DNA of 64,000 nt from an uncultured Chitinophaga sp. (lineage in GTDB: Bacteria; Bacteroidota; Bacteroidia; Chitinophagales; Chitinophagaceae), in NCBI RefSeq assembly GCF_946479755.1, contig NZ_CAMLHC010000006.1, positions 62,001-126,000 on the forward strand. The letters run 5' to 3'. Position numbers and translations under genes: made by a program. The notes beneath the pieces were generated by a model that saw nothing but the letters and a program-made list of their open reading frames with translations, was not told where the DNA came from and ran no database searches. Below, piece after piece: positions 24,859-33,954 of the stretch (positions within the stretch are counted from its first letter, which is position 1; every line of letters begins with the position of its first letter).

Positions 24859-25689
24859 TTAATGATTACCTGACTGCGCGGATTCCCAGCCGATCATCGC
24901 CTGTTTGCGGATGTCTCCCCAATGGTAGTGGCCGAATTCCCCGGTCGCTTTGATCACGCGGTGACAGGGAATCAGGAAAGCCACCGGGTTCTGGCCTACG
25001 GCGGTACCTACCGCCCTGGATGCTTTGGGATTATCTACCGCGGCCGCCAGTTGCTGATAGGTGGTGAGGTTGCCCATAGGAATTTTCAGCAGGGCTTCCC
25101 ACACTTTCAGCTGAAAGGCGGTGCCTTTCAGGTGCAGTTTTATTTCTGAAAGGCGGTGTTGCTCTTTCGTGAAGATGTAGAGCGTGTTTTGCTGGATGAG
25201 GTCTGTCATCTGCGTAAACTGCGCATTGGGAAAATTGGCGACCAGTTCCTGCAGCGCCGCTTCGCGGTTGTCCGCGAAAGCCATATGACAGATGCCTTTG
25301 CTGGTAGAGGCAACGAGGATATTGCCGAACGGACTTTCCGCAAAACTGTAGTTGATGTGCAACAGTTTCCCGCCGTTTTTATATTCGCCCGGCGTCATGC
25401 TTTCTATGTTGATAAACAGGTCGTGCAGTCTGCCGGTACCGGATAACCCTGTTTCAAAGGCTGCGTCGAAAAGCGTTGTTTTCTCTTGTTTCAGCAGTTG
25501 TTTAGCGTGATGTAATGTGAGATATTGCAGAAATTTCTTAGGTGTAACGCCCGCCCATTCACTGAACACCCGCTGGAAATGGAACGGGCTCATGTGTACA
25601 GCAGCCGCCATGTCTTTCAGTTCAGGTTGTTCCCTGTAATTGTCGTTGATGTATGCAATTGCCGTGGCAATTTTATCGTAATTGTTCAT
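24859..25689 (-). CDS. AraC helix-turn-helix fused to O6-alkylguanine-DNA alkyltransferase (Ada-like, lacking the N-terminal zinc domain)
   Basis: 276-residue fusion. Residues about 1-100 are an AraC-type DNA-binding domain (MAAAVHMSPFHFQRVFSEWAGVTPKKFL). Residues about 110-276 are the suicide alkyltransferase domain with the acceptor cysteine in IPCHRVI (near residue 242), which removes O6-methylguanine damage. The phosphotriester-sensing zinc domain of E. coli Ada (CxxC-type, about 90 residues) is absent, so methyl-dependent activation as in Ada cannot operate in the same way. Single gene, convergent with the SusD gene. Confidence 0.9.
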   Translation of the reverse strand: MNNYDKIATAIAYINDNYREQPELKDMAAAVHMSPFHFQRVFSEWAGVTPKKFLQYLTLHHAKQLLKQEKTTLFDAAFETGLSGTGRLHDLFINIESMTPGEYKNGGKLLHINYSFAESPFGNILVASTSKGICHMAFADNREAALQELVANFPNAQFTQMTDLIQQNTLYIFTKEQHRLSEIKLHLKGTAFQLKVWEALLKIPMGNLTTYQQLAAAVDNPKASRAVGTAVGQNPVAFLIPCHRVIKATGEFGHYHWGDIRKQAMIGWESAQSGNH

Positions 25690-25920
25690 GGCTTTATCAT
25701 TTTAAGACAAAGTTACCCCGGCGAAAATCGGTAAAAAACCCGGAACTTGCGGATATGCCATTCTCCTGATTTTCTTTGTGGCAATGTACTGCTGACTAAC
25801 GCAGTTGCCTGTACGAAGATGACGGAGGCTCCCTCCGCCTGTCAAAAAAAATTCCGTTACATATATAATTTTTTGTAGATTCCGTATCAGGAAGCTTTAC
25901 AACTATTTAAATCCATGGTC

Positions 25921-26319
25921 ATGAAAATGAAGAAAACATTCATGGTGGCGGCAGCATTAACGGCGGCGGTTACCTTGTGTTCACTGGCTTTGCCGCAGGA
26001 GCCGGAGAAGCCTAAAAACCTCAAAGTCTTACCGAAAGACATCAGCCACGATGAGCTGATTGCCACGATGCGCGGGTTTAACGCGGCGCTGGGCGTAAAA
26101 TGCGGTTACTGTCACGTTGCACAAAAAGATGATCCCAAGAAACTGGATTTCGCCAGCGATGATAATCAGCATAAAGGCATCGCGCGGGATATGATGAAAA
26201 TGACGCGTCGCATCAACAAGAAGTACTTTGGAAAAGATGTGATGGCGGTGTCCTGTTACACCTGTCACCATGGTAACGAAGAGCCAAAAACCAAACCTGA
26301 TGAAGCTGCGGCTAAGTAA
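25921..26319 (+). CDS. Small exported di-heme c-type cytochrome (reaction-centre cytochrome c subunit-like)
   Basis: About 132-residue periplasmic electron carrier. It has a signal peptide and two haem-binding motifs, CGYCH and CYTCH, with PKNLKVLPKDISHDEL and MRGFNAALGVKCGYCH matching the short proteins annotated as photosynthetic reaction-centre cytochrome c subunit family in non-phototrophic Bacteroidota. Three ATG codons cluster at 25915, 25921 and 25927; I chose the middle one, which starts a typical basic signal-peptide n-region. Function in these organisms is not established. Confidence 0.85.
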   Translation: MKMKKTFMVAAALTAAVTLCSLALPQEPEKPKNLKVLPKDISHDELIATMRGFNAALGVKCGYCHVAQKDDPKKLDFASDDNQHKGIARDMMKMTRRINKKYFGKDVMAVSCYTCHHGNEEPKTKPDEAAAK

Positions 26320-26472
26320 GTCCGGCCAATGACATTGCGGAAAGGGGCCTTTTCCCCATGGAGTTGGCCTCTTTCTATGTATAAGTCGTTGAATAATAGT
26401 GTTTTTTACCCGCTTGATTTCCACATATATCCATTATCCGCGCCCTGAGGGTTTTACTGACAGGAAAATCCG

Positions 26473-26480
26473 TATCTTTA
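26473..26480 (+). promoter_or_regulatory. Possible -7 element for the RhlE helicase gene
   Basis: TATCTTTA, one mismatch from TAnnTTTG, with a TTTT 17 bp upstream. It would give a leader of about 118 nt before the ATG at 26605. Confidence 0.4.
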
Positions 26481-26604
26481 CGTCTGTTATGTTGAGTTCA
26501 AAGCATAAAGCACTCTCCCGAAACTTTCTTTACTGCTCTCCTCAATGCTGAACGCCGGCCATAAAGAGGCGTTTAATTTTATTACCGAAGATTATAAACA
26601 CAAT

Positions 26605-27873
26605 ATGCTATTTGAGCAATTAGGGTTAATTGAGCCCATTTTAAAAGCAATTAAAAAAGAAGGTTACACCCAACCTACCCCCATACAAGTACAATCCATT
26701 CCGATCGTTTTAGCAGGGAAAGACCTGTTGGGATGTGCACAGACCGGCACCGGTAAAACCGCCGCTTTCGCTATTCCCATCCTGCAGCAGTTGTACAATA
26801 CCCGCTCCGGCGTACAAGGCGGCTATAAACATATCCGCGCACTGGTACTGACACCTACCCGCGAACTGGCGACACAGATCGATGAAAGTTTTGCAGCGTA
26901 TGGCCGGTTCACCGGATTAAAACACGACGTGATATTCGGTGGCGTACCACAGCACCGGCAAACCATCGCGCTGCGCAACGGCACTGACGTGCTGATTGCC
27001 ACGCCTGGCCGCCTGCTGGACCTGATGAACCAGGGTTATATTTACCTTGATCACCTCGAGATATTTGTGCTGGATGAAGCAGACCGCATGCTGGACATGG
27101 GTTTTATCAACGATATTAAGAAGGTGGTGCGTGAGCTGCCACAACAGCGCCAGACGCTGTTCTTCTCCGCTACCATGCCTCCCAATATTGCCAAGCTGGC
27201 CGGCTCACTGTTGTACCAGCCGGAAAAAGTAGAGATCACACCCGTGTCCACTACCGCCGAAAGAGTAGAACAGTGTGTGTTCTTCGTGAAGAAAAAGGAC
27301 AAACAACAACTGCTGGACCACATCCTGCAGGACAAAGCCATCAAGCGTACGATCGTATTTACGCAGACCAAACACGGCGCCGACCGTATCGCCAAGAACC
27401 TGCGTAAGCGTAATATCAATGCAGACGCCCTGCATGGCGACAAGTCGCAGGCGTCCCGCCAGAACACGCTGGCCAATTTCAAGAATGGTCGTTTACGCGT
27501 GCTCGTTGCCACTGACATTGCTGCCAGAGGTATCGATGTGGAAGCGCTGGAACATGTGATCAACTACGATCTGCCCAACGTATCGGAAACCTACGTACAC
27601 CGTATCGGCCGTACCGGCCGTGCAGGCGCTACCGGTTACGCACTCTCTTTCTGCGCTACCGAAGAGCGTCCTTTCCTGAACAGCATCAACAAACTGACTA
27701 AACAGAAGATCCCTGCTGTACGTCATCCGTTTGAAGAAGCTGCGCTGATAGAGGCCAACAACGCCGACCCGGATGCGCCGAAAGCAGAACCAAGAAGGCC
27801 AAAACCACGTAACCGTAACCGTTATGGCCGTAAAGACAAAGTGGATAAACGTGATCAGAAAATAGATTTTTAA
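26605..27873 (+). CDS. rhlE: DEAD-box RNA helicase, RhlE type
   Basis: ATP-dependent RNA helicase for RNA or ribosome remodelling. Helicase motifs are in order: Q-motif ([14 protein letters not shown]), [33 protein letters not shown] and HRIGRTGR. A basic tail (about the last 40 residues, [16 protein letters not shown]) follows the core, as in Bacteroidota RhlE proteins that use it for RNA binding. I chose ATG 26605 (422 residues); an in-frame ATG at 26545 would add 20 residues without family support. Three hairpins follow the gene. Confidence 0.92.
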   Translation: MLFEQLGLIEPILKAIKKEGYTQPTPIQVQSIPIVLAGKDLLGCAQTGTGKTAAFAIPILQQLYNTRSGVQGGYKHIRALVLTPTRELATQIDESFAAYGRFTGLKHDVIFGGVPQHRQTIALRNGTDVLIATPGRLLDLMNQGYIYLDHLEIFVLDEADRMLDMGFINDIKKVVRELPQQRQTLFFSATMPPNIAKLAGSLLYQPEKVEITPVSTTAERVEQCVFFVKKKDKQQLLDHILQDKAIKRTIVFTQTKHGADRIAKNLRKRNINADALHGDKSQASRQNTLANFKNGRLRVLVATDIAARGIDVEALEHVINYDLPNVSETYVHRIGRTGRAGATGYALSFCATEERPFLNSINKLTKQKIPAVRHPFEEAALIEANNADPDAPKAEPRRPKPRNRNRYGRKDKVDKRDQKIDF

Positions 27874-27882
27874 TATCCGGTT

Positions 27883-27900
27883 CCCGGGCGCACGCCCGGG
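27883..27900 (+). terminator. GC-rich hairpin after rhlE
   Basis: CCCGGGCG / CGCCCGGG with a two-base loop, 9 bp after the stop, without a T tract. Probably the first of three successive 3'-end hairpins. Confidence 0.4.
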
Positions 27901-27937
27901 GCTATGATGTTGTTCCGGCTTTTTGAAGGACAACTGA

Positions 27938-27966
27938 AAACGGGCTTTTATAGCCCTTTTGTTTTT
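27938..27966 (+). terminator. Second hairpin after rhlE
   Basis: GGGCT / AGCCC stem (27942-27946 with 27952-27956) followed by TTTTGTTTTTT. Confidence 0.65.
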
Positions 27967-27980
27967 TAAAGGAAGTTAAC

Positions 27981-28003
27981 AGGGCTTTTAAAGCCCTTTT
28001 TTT
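27981..28003. terminator. Third hairpin after rhlE, strong intrinsic terminator
   Basis: AGGGCTTT / AAAGCCCT perfect 8-bp stem (27981-27988 with 27990-27997) followed by seven T. Its A-rich left side would also allow some function for the convergent KTSC gene. Confidence 0.8.
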
Positions 28004-28034
28004 GTGCCTTTTTGATAGGTCCGCCTGATCGCTG

Positions 28035-28265
28035 TCACGAATGATCGTGCGGATCATGCTGGCGGGAGAATTTGAATTTGTCTTTGATATACTGGTTGAA
28101 GAAAATGCCCTTGGACTTTGTCTTTTTCATGGCCTCGTACAGGGATTCCGGTACGGCTTCGTAGTCGTATACAGCCCCTGAAACAAACACAATCCGCAGC
28201 ACAGCATGCAGGGCGTCGTAATGATATGTACGAATGACAGACGACGGCATGGCTTTTTTCCTCAT
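28035..28265 (-). CDS. KTSC-domain small protein
   Basis: 76 residues. The family pattern is visible: an N-terminal SSVIRTYHYDALHAVLRIVFVSGAVYDYEAVP hairpin region and the central KTKSKGIFFNQYIKDKF, close to the Lys-Thr-Ser-Cys motif that names the domain, with cysteine replaced. These proteins are often linked to lysyl-tRNA synthetase or RNA proteins, but the function is unknown. A second ATG at residue 6 (28250) is equally possible. It is divergent from the GlxA-like regulator. Confidence 0.75.
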   Translation of the reverse strand: MRKKAMPSSVIRTYHYDALHAVLRIVFVSGAVYDYEAVPESLYEAMKKTKSKGIFFNQYIKDKFKFSRQHDPHDHS

Positions 28266-28406
28266 TTTTTCTGCTTCTCAGGTCTCAATTATCATACCCG
28301 CCGGAAATTAATTTACCCGGAATGGCAGGAAAGGTTAACTTTATGCTATGGCAAAAGTGCCTCGTTGAAAGTTAATATTGCCATAATCATATATGTTCTG
28401 AATTAT

Positions 28407-29414
28407 ATGCGTATTGCTATTCTCGATTATGAAAATGCCGTTCCGTCCAGTGTGGCGGGCCCGGCAGACATCCTGGCCGCTATGGCGCGGACAGCGCCGT
28501 TACTGACAGGCAGCCCTGTCAGTGTGCGGTTTGAGATAGACTTTGTGAAGGAGAAAGACGGCCAGCTCTGGCGAAAAGCTATGGGAACGGCTGTGCCGGT
28601 CAAATTACCGAAACAGGAAGTCTACGACCTGGTGATCGTACCGGCCATGGAGTCGGACAAAATAATGCCAGTGGTGCAACAGGAGCGCCGGCTGATCGAT
28701 TGGTTGCGGCAGCAGCACCTGCAGCGGGCAGAACTGGCCAGTATCTGCGTCGGTGCCTTTCTGCTGGGGGCCACGGGTCTGCTTAACGGGAAAGTAGCCA
28801 CTACGCACTGGCTGTTTGCCGACCGCTTCCGGGCGCTGTACCCGGAAGTAGAGGTACAGGACGATAAAATCATCGTCGACCAGGGCAGCATTTATACCTG
28901 TGGCGGCGCTTTCAGCTTCACCACCTTTATGATGTACCTCGTAGAGAAATTCTGTGGGCATGAAGCGGCCATCATCACCTCCAAGATATTGATGATCAAC
29001 ATGCATCAGCAGCCGCAGGACGCTTTCTCCATTTTCCGGCTACAGCATGACCACACCGACGACCTGATCAGTAAAGCCCAGCAGTTCATCGAAAAGAACT
29101 ATGCAGACGCTATCAGTATCGAGGCGCTGGCAGCCCAATACAATATGAGCATCCGGCATTTTATCCGCCGGTTTGAGCAGGCCACGGGCAATACGCCGCT
29201 GGCCTACCTGCAAAGGGTGCGTATCGAAGCTGCCAAAAAAATGCTGGAAAGCAGGCAGGAGGGCGTAGAACAGATTGCTTTCCGCTGTGGTTATGAAGAT
29301 ATGAGCTTCTTCCGTAAGATATTCAAGCGGTATGTGGCCATGACACCCAAGGCCTACAAGGAAAAATACGGCCGGAACGGTTTACGGCTGGTAACCGCCG
29401 GCATGGCCTCCTGA
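28407..29414 (+). CDS. GlxA-family AraC regulator with DJ-1/PfpI-like domain
   Basis: 335-residue transcription factor. Residues about 1-185 are a DJ-1/PfpI class I amidotransferase-like sensor (YDLVIVPAMES, ASICVGAFLLGATGLLNGKVATTHW with the elbow cysteine retained), and about 230-325 the double AraC helix-turn-helix (YNMSIRHFIRRFEQATGNTPLAYLQRVRIEAA). I chose ATG 28407 because the DJ-1 fold begins with MRIAILDYENAV; longer upstream frames are not homologous and run into the divergent KTSC gene. The signal sensed is unknown. Confidence 0.9.
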   Translation: MRIAILDYENAVPSSVAGPADILAAMARTAPLLTGSPVSVRFEIDFVKEKDGQLWRKAMGTAVPVKLPKQEVYDLVIVPAMESDKIMPVVQQERRLIDWLRQQHLQRAELASICVGAFLLGATGLLNGKVATTHWLFADRFRALYPEVEVQDDKIIVDQGSIYTCGGAFSFTTFMMYLVEKFCGHEAAIITSKILMINMHQQPQDAFSIFRLQHDHTDDLISKAQQFIEKNYADAISIEALAAQYNMSIRHFIRRFEQATGNTPLAYLQRVRIEAAKKMLESRQEGVEQIAFRCGYEDMSFFRKIFKRYVAMTPKAYKEKYGRNGLRLVTAGMAS

Positions 29415-29553
29415 GCGGATATTTTGTCTTCCGCCGCGAATATTAACCGGTGGTCTGCGAATATTACCCCGGCCAGAAATGAATCACCTCACTTCTTAAT
29501 TTTGTTCCTGTTAGCAATCGTTATCGCTTACAAGGGAACACGGATATACGAAT

Positions 29554-31458
29554 ATGATCAAACTGTTCAGCGCACATAAATTATTACTTCCCTTGTTTGT
29601 TGCCCTTTATTGGTGCGCCGGTTGCGGGATGCCGGACCAAAAGAAGGCTCCTGACAATACCGGCGCATCCGATAAAAACTATATCTCCTTCATCCTTTCC
29701 GGCGATACGGCTAAAACAAAGCCGTATATGGATGGCCTTCGCGCCCTGCTGGCGCAGCTGGACTCCACGCCCGATAAAGCTGTTAACCCCTGGTACCGCT
29801 ACCTGCGCGGTAACCTGTATACACTGGAAAAGAAATATGACAGTGCCTCGCTCTCCTTCCGCCAAGTAGTGCCGGCCTCCAGGCAGACAGACCTGCAAAC
29901 GTTAAAGGACTACGCCACACTGAACCGTGCGCTGTCCGGCTCCGATATCGCCCAGGCTGATCTGGTAGCCCGTATCCTGGAGGCCGTAAAAAGGGCCGAA
30001 CAACATCAAAGCGTATTCACCTACCGGTTGTACGACCTGCTGGCTAAATCCTACTACAATAATCAGAATGTGGCCAAGGCTGTGGAATACACGCAGCAGT
30101 ATTACAACCACCATCCCTTCCGTACCCATCCGAATATCCGTCAGCGTTATTTTGATATTGCCTTTATGCTGGCCGCACGGCAGCTCAATACCGCCGCGAT
30201 GGAACGCTTCCTGGACAGCGCCCGCCACCTGGCACTACAGATAGCCGACACGATGGCGATCGCCCGTACCTATGATTATGAATCGCAGCTCTATTCGGCC
30301 AGAAAAGAATTTGACAAAGCCATCGCGCCCGAGCGGCGCTATTTTAGTTACCTGCAGGCACATGACAGGTTGCACCTGCAGGCGTTCAATAATATGGCTA
30401 CTGCGTTTGTCCGTAATCAGCAGACCGATTCGGCCATCCGATATTATAAAGCCGCTATTTTGTGGGCAGGACAACAGCCGGAACAAATGAACCTGTTGGT
30501 GGAATACGAGGGACTGCATGAAGCCTACAAGCTAAAAGGAGACTGCAAAAATGCACTGGATGCTTTGCATACGGCTTTTAATATTTACGGACGTAACATG
30601 CGGGCCATTGAGGCGTCTAAAATAGAAGAACTGCACACCCAATACCAGACAGAGAAAAAAGACCAGGCGATCGCGGCGTTGCAGATGAACAATGAACTGA
30701 ATAAAAAGGTCATTTCGCAGCAACGCTGGATTTTCGTAGGTGTCTGCACGTTATTGGCCATCGTTGCATTTTACGTGTACAACATTTACCGCCAGAAACT
30801 ACTCCGGGAGAAAAACGAAAGACTGTCCATCGAAAACAAACGACTGCTGCTGGAACAGAAGACCCGTCAGATGCAACTGAACCCGCATTTTATCTACAAT
30901 GCCATCGCCAATATGCAGGGCCTGATCAGCACGGACAAAAAGCGGGAAGCCAACGCTTACCTGGTGTCTTTCTCCAAACTGATGCGCAATGTGCTGGAGC
31001 TAAACCGCCATGACCTGATTCCTTTGGAAGATGAAATCAGTTCACTGAAGAACTATATCGAACTGCAGCAGATGCGTTTTGAGCATACATTTTCCTACAG
31101 CATTGATTCAGACGATACGGATGTGTCGTCTATCCTGATACCGCCCATGCTGGTGCAGCCATTTGTGGAAAACTCCATTGAGCACGGCTTTAAATCTATC
31201 GGTTACCCCGGCAGGCTGACGATAACCTTCCGCCAGGAGCAGCAGCGGCTGGTGATTTGTATCGATGATAACGGCGCGGGAGAACAGGAAAAGACCCATG
31301 GCCCGCGGGAGAAAAAGTCTTTGTCACGTATCATCACACAGGAGCGGCTGGACCTCCTTTTCAACAAAACGGCCCGCGAAGCGTACTTTGAGGCACAGCC
31401 CAAAACGGAAGGGCAGGGCTTCCGGGCGACCATCTATCTACCTTTATTAATTGATTAA
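29554..31458 (+). CDS. LytS-type sensor histidine kinase with periplasmic TPR domain, putative lipoprotein
   Basis: 634 residues. An N-terminal lipoprotein-like signal (Cys in CAGCG near residue 25) is followed by TPR-like repeats (about 60-370), one membrane helix (about 390-410), a coiled coil and a His_kinase/HATPase pair. The phosphoacceptor is H445 in QLNPHFIYNAIANMQGL, with ATP-binding motifs PPMLVQPFVENSIEHGF and IDDNGAG. The LytTR response regulator starts 13 bp downstream. Likely senses an envelope or extracellular cue through the TPR region; the ligand is unknown. If the signal is cleaved as a lipoprotein, the membrane helix still anchors the kinase. Confidence 0.9.
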   Translation: MIKLFSAHKLLLPLFVALYWCAGCGMPDQKKAPDNTGASDKNYISFILSGDTAKTKPYMDGLRALLAQLDSTPDKAVNPWYRYLRGNLYTLEKKYDSASLSFRQVVPASRQTDLQTLKDYATLNRALSGSDIAQADLVARILEAVKRAEQHQSVFTYRLYDLLAKSYYNNQNVAKAVEYTQQYYNHHPFRTHPNIRQRYFDIAFMLAARQLNTAAMERFLDSARHLALQIADTMAIARTYDYESQLYSARKEFDKAIAPERRYFSYLQAHDRLHLQAFNNMATAFVRNQQTDSAIRYYKAAILWAGQQPEQMNLLVEYEGLHEAYKLKGDCKNALDALHTAFNIYGRNMRAIEASKIEELHTQYQTEKKDQAIAALQMNNELNKKVISQQRWIFVGVCTLLAIVAFYVYNIYRQKLLREKNERLSIENKRLLLEQKTRQMQLNPHFIYNAIANMQGLISTDKKREANAYLVSFSKLMRNVLELNRHDLIPLEDEISSLKNYIELQQMRFEHTFSYSIDSDDTDVSSILIPPMLVQPFVENSIEHGFKSIGYPGRLTITFRQEQQRLVICIDDNGAGEQEKTHGPREKKSLSRIITQERLDLLFNKTAREAYFEAQPKTEGQGFRATIYLPLLID

Positions 31459-31471
31459 AAAAACATGTCCG

Positions 31472-32209
31472 ATGACTGTTTATATACTTGAAGACGAAAT
31501 CAATATCCTGAAACACCTCATGGCGCTGGTGAATGACATTCCCTACCTGCAGGTGGTAGGCTATTCCGGGGAAATAGCAAAGGCACAGGAAGAAATACCT
31601 GCGCTTCAGCCGGAGCTGATCCTGGCGGACATACAATTGAAAGACGGCAACAGCTTTACCCTGTTCAGCCGTATTGATGTTACTGCCAGCCAGATTATTT
31701 TTATCACTGCCTACGACCAGTATGCCTTACAGGCGCTGAACCTTGGCGCTTTCGCTTATCTGCTGAAGCCGATCGAGACCACTGGTTTTGAAGAAGCGGT
31801 AGACCGCTGTTTCAAAAAAAGCGAGCAACAGAAGTTTAACCAGCATCAGCTGGAAATAGCCGCCAGTCACTATAAAGGAGGGACGCGTCCCCGCCGTGTG
31901 GCACTCAGGAGCGCAGAGTATACACAGATCATCGATATAGAAGACATCCTGTATTGTAAAAGTGACCGCGGGTATACGACATTCTACCTGAAAAACGGCA
32001 GTTCCATCCTTGTCTCCAAGGTATTGAAAGAGTATGAAGCGCTGCTGCCTGAAGAAACATTTATCCGTTGTCACCAGTCTTATCTTGTGAATGGCAACTA
32101 CGTCAGCAAATATTACAAGGAAGGTTATCTTGAAATGTTTAATGGTGAAACGGTGCCGGTGTCTGACCGTAAGCGGGAGGTCGTGCTCAGTTTTATCGAT
32201 AAAATATAA
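31472..32209 (+). CDS. LytTR-type response regulator
   Basis: 245 residues: receiver domain (about 1-120) with phosphoacceptor D53 in LILADIQLKDG, conserved T/K positions in FITAYDQYA and LLKPIE, and a C-terminal LytTR DNA-binding domain (about 140-243, RSAEYTQIIDIEDILYCKSDRGYTTFYL and HQSYLVN). I chose ATG 31472; an in-frame TTG at 31451 overlaps the kinase gene. Cognate partner of the preceding kinase by position. LytTR proteins bind paired direct repeats; no target was identified here. Confidence 0.92.
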   Translation: MTVYILEDEINILKHLMALVNDIPYLQVVGYSGEIAKAQEEIPALQPELILADIQLKDGNSFTLFSRIDVTASQIIFITAYDQYALQALNLGAFAYLLKPIETTGFEEAVDRCFKKSEQQKFNQHQLEIAASHYKGGTRPRRVALRSAEYTQIIDIEDILYCKSDRGYTTFYLKNGSSILVSKVLKEYEALLPEETFIRCHQSYLVNGNYVSKYYKEGYLEMFNGETVPVSDRKREVVLSFIDKI

Positions 32210-32301
32210 ACGCGGATATTTTTCCACAGCCTACAGATGTTGACCCGCCGCGTGCGGAAATTGATCTGCCCCCAAGAATGCAACGGTCCCTGGTTAACTT
32301 T

Positions 32302-32340
32302 AATCACTGAAAACCGTATTTCAGAAAAAAAACAGTGATT
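32302..32340. promoter_or_regulatory. Inverted repeat just before the four-gene envelope operon
   Basis: AATCACTG (32302-32309) and CAGTGATT (32333-32340) form a perfect 8-bp stem with a 23-nt A-rich loop, ending two bases before the ATG at 32343. In RNA it would occlude the ribosome-loading region; in DNA it could be an operator. Confidence 0.4.
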
Positions 32341-32342
32341 CC

Positions 32343-32924
32343 ATGACGCAAATAGCAGGAAAAAGGATCATAGGACTGTTGCTGGTGTTGGTATTAGTAG
32401 GATATTACGCCGGTTATGAGCTGTTGCTGAAGCCAACGCTTAGCGGCTCAACGCTGATTGATAACCCGACAGGCCGGGACATAACTGTTGCGATCGACCA
32501 GAAGCAGTATGTCGTTCCGGCGCGTTCCTTTTTAAGGATCGCGCTGACGGAAGGCGTACACGATATCAGCTGCGAGGCGCTGGGTATGCCGCCGCAGGAG
32601 CTGCATATGGAACTGACCTCTTATGGGGTGATTAACCCTTCGCGGTCCAAATATGTTATCTATAACACCATCTATACCCGGAAAAACCTCAGTTCCCGGT
32701 TCAAGCCCTATGCAGTGGAAGGCCGGGAAGTTTATTCTTTACTGGGGGAGCCGGAAGTAACGAATGCGCTGTTTATTCCCGACCGTACCCTCGGCAAGGG
32801 CAACCTGGATGTAGCAGCGCCGTCCCTGACAAGTTATCAGCAGGTGAACCAGGACTATGCTTATCTTACCCGGATTTTCCGTTTGGGTGATTTTTTTGAG
32901 TATTGTAATCAAAACAATTTATGA
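32343..32924 (+). CDS. Unrecognised membrane-anchored protein (first gene of a four-gene operon)
   Basis: 193 residues with one N-terminal membrane helix (about 8-28) and an otherwise soluble, probably periplasmic, domain. I do not recognise the family. The segment after the helix (residues about 40-90) is beta-rich and looks like a small extracytoplasmic sandwich. Its TGA overlaps the ATG of the next gene by 4 bp, so translation is coupled. An inverted repeat lies immediately upstream. Confidence 0.7.
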   Translation: MTQIAGKRIIGLLLVLVLVGYYAGYELLLKPTLSGSTLIDNPTGRDITVAIDQKQYVVPARSFLRIALTEGVHDISCEALGMPPQELHMELTSYGVINPSRSKYVIYNTIYTRKNLSSRFKPYAVEGREVYSLLGEPEVTNALFIPDRTLGKGNLDVAAPSLTSYQQVNQDYAYLTRIFRLGDFFEYCNQNNL

Positions 32925-33949
32925 ACAGCATATTCTACTTTCTTTTTATACTGAGTACCATAACAATATCTTCCTTTATGAATAATGACGCTTCTGCGCA
33001 GTCCCTCGCCGGCCGCTACGGCGGTGTCCAGGACGGGTTCTGCCTTTTCGATAATGGCCGTTTTTTCCTGTATGGCTATGCTACACTGGTGCCCGGGACC
33101 TATCATATAGAGAAAGACCATATCCGGTTTGTGCCCGATAAACCAGCCAACACTTTTATTGTATTTGCCAGGGAGAATAAAGACCTGCAAGACAGTGTCC
33201 GGATGTATTTCAACGGATTTGAGCGGGGGAAAACTTTTTTGCAGCTGGATAATGGTGCAACACGCCGCGTATTCAATGAAGACGCCAACTGTTTTAATCC
33301 TCCCTATATTTATGAAGCTGCTGCTGTTCCTTCACAGATCACGTTTTCCCATGTGGGTAATGACTATGGGGTAGAGAAGACGGACCATAATACGGAGGTC
33401 TATGCACCCGGAAAAAAATACAATGATTTTGTGTTCCTCTATCAGAAGCCTAACCGCTACCAGGAGCCGTTTGTAGGTGTTATCACCAAAGAAGAAGGGG
33501 AGACTGTGCTGAGGACAAGTCTTACAGGAAGCCGCGGACTCCTTCATGAGCCCAATGATAAGGAGGTGGAGGAAATGAGGGCTTACCTGGGGGACGGCAA
33601 GGAAAAGAAGGAAGATGTGCTGTATGCTAACCGGTTTTATAAACTGCTGACAGAAATAGATACTGCTGAATATGTGTACAACCCCGCCACCGGGCAGTAT
33701 ACAGAGAAAGGTACATCACCTGACGAACCCGTAACGGAATACAATGATGTGCACATTCTGTATAAATATGCGTTGCTGACGCCTACATCGAAAGAGAACA
33801 GGAAACCGGTCAACGCAACACTGCCACCGGTATTTTATACCGCCTGTGGAGATCCGGAGAACTCTTACCGGTATAAACCGCTCGATAAGCCTTCCACTCC
33901 GCCGGAGGGACCTTTACCTACCACTACTGCGCCGGTACAGATAAAATAA
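32921..33949 (+). CDS. Unrecognised secreted protein (second gene of the four-gene operon)
   Basis: 342 residues with a signal peptide (about 1-26, cleavage after a SAQ-type site) and a proline/threonine-rich C-terminal tail (about 320-342). The first 130 residues resemble a lipocalin-like or META-like beta structure (GRYGGVQDGFCLFDNGRFFLYGY, then HIRFVPDKP), but I cannot assign a family. Two cysteines in the C-terminal half may be paired. Start overlaps the preceding stop (ATGA). Confidence 0.72.
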   Translation: MNSIFYFLFILSTITISSFMNNDASAQSLAGRYGGVQDGFCLFDNGRFFLYGYATLVPGTYHIEKDHIRFVPDKPANTFIVFARENKDLQDSVRMYFNGFERGKTFLQLDNGATRRVFNEDANCFNPPYIYEAAAVPSQITFSHVGNDYGVEKTDHNTEVYAPGKKYNDFVFLYQKPNRYQEPFVGVITKEEGETVLRTSLTGSRGLLHEPNDKEVEEMRAYLGDGKEKKEDVLYANRFYKLLTEIDTAEYVYNPATGQYTEKGTSPDEPVTEYNDVHILYKYALLTPTSKENRKPVNATLPPVFYTACGDPENSYRYKPLDKPSTPPEGPLPTTTAPVQIK

Positions 33950-33954
33950 CGGTG

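Noticed and set aside
27883..28003. The three hairpins after rhlE as a repeat element or small RNA
   Set aside because: They differ in sequence, lie directly after the stop codon, and the last two have T tracts, so they are better explained as stacked terminators.
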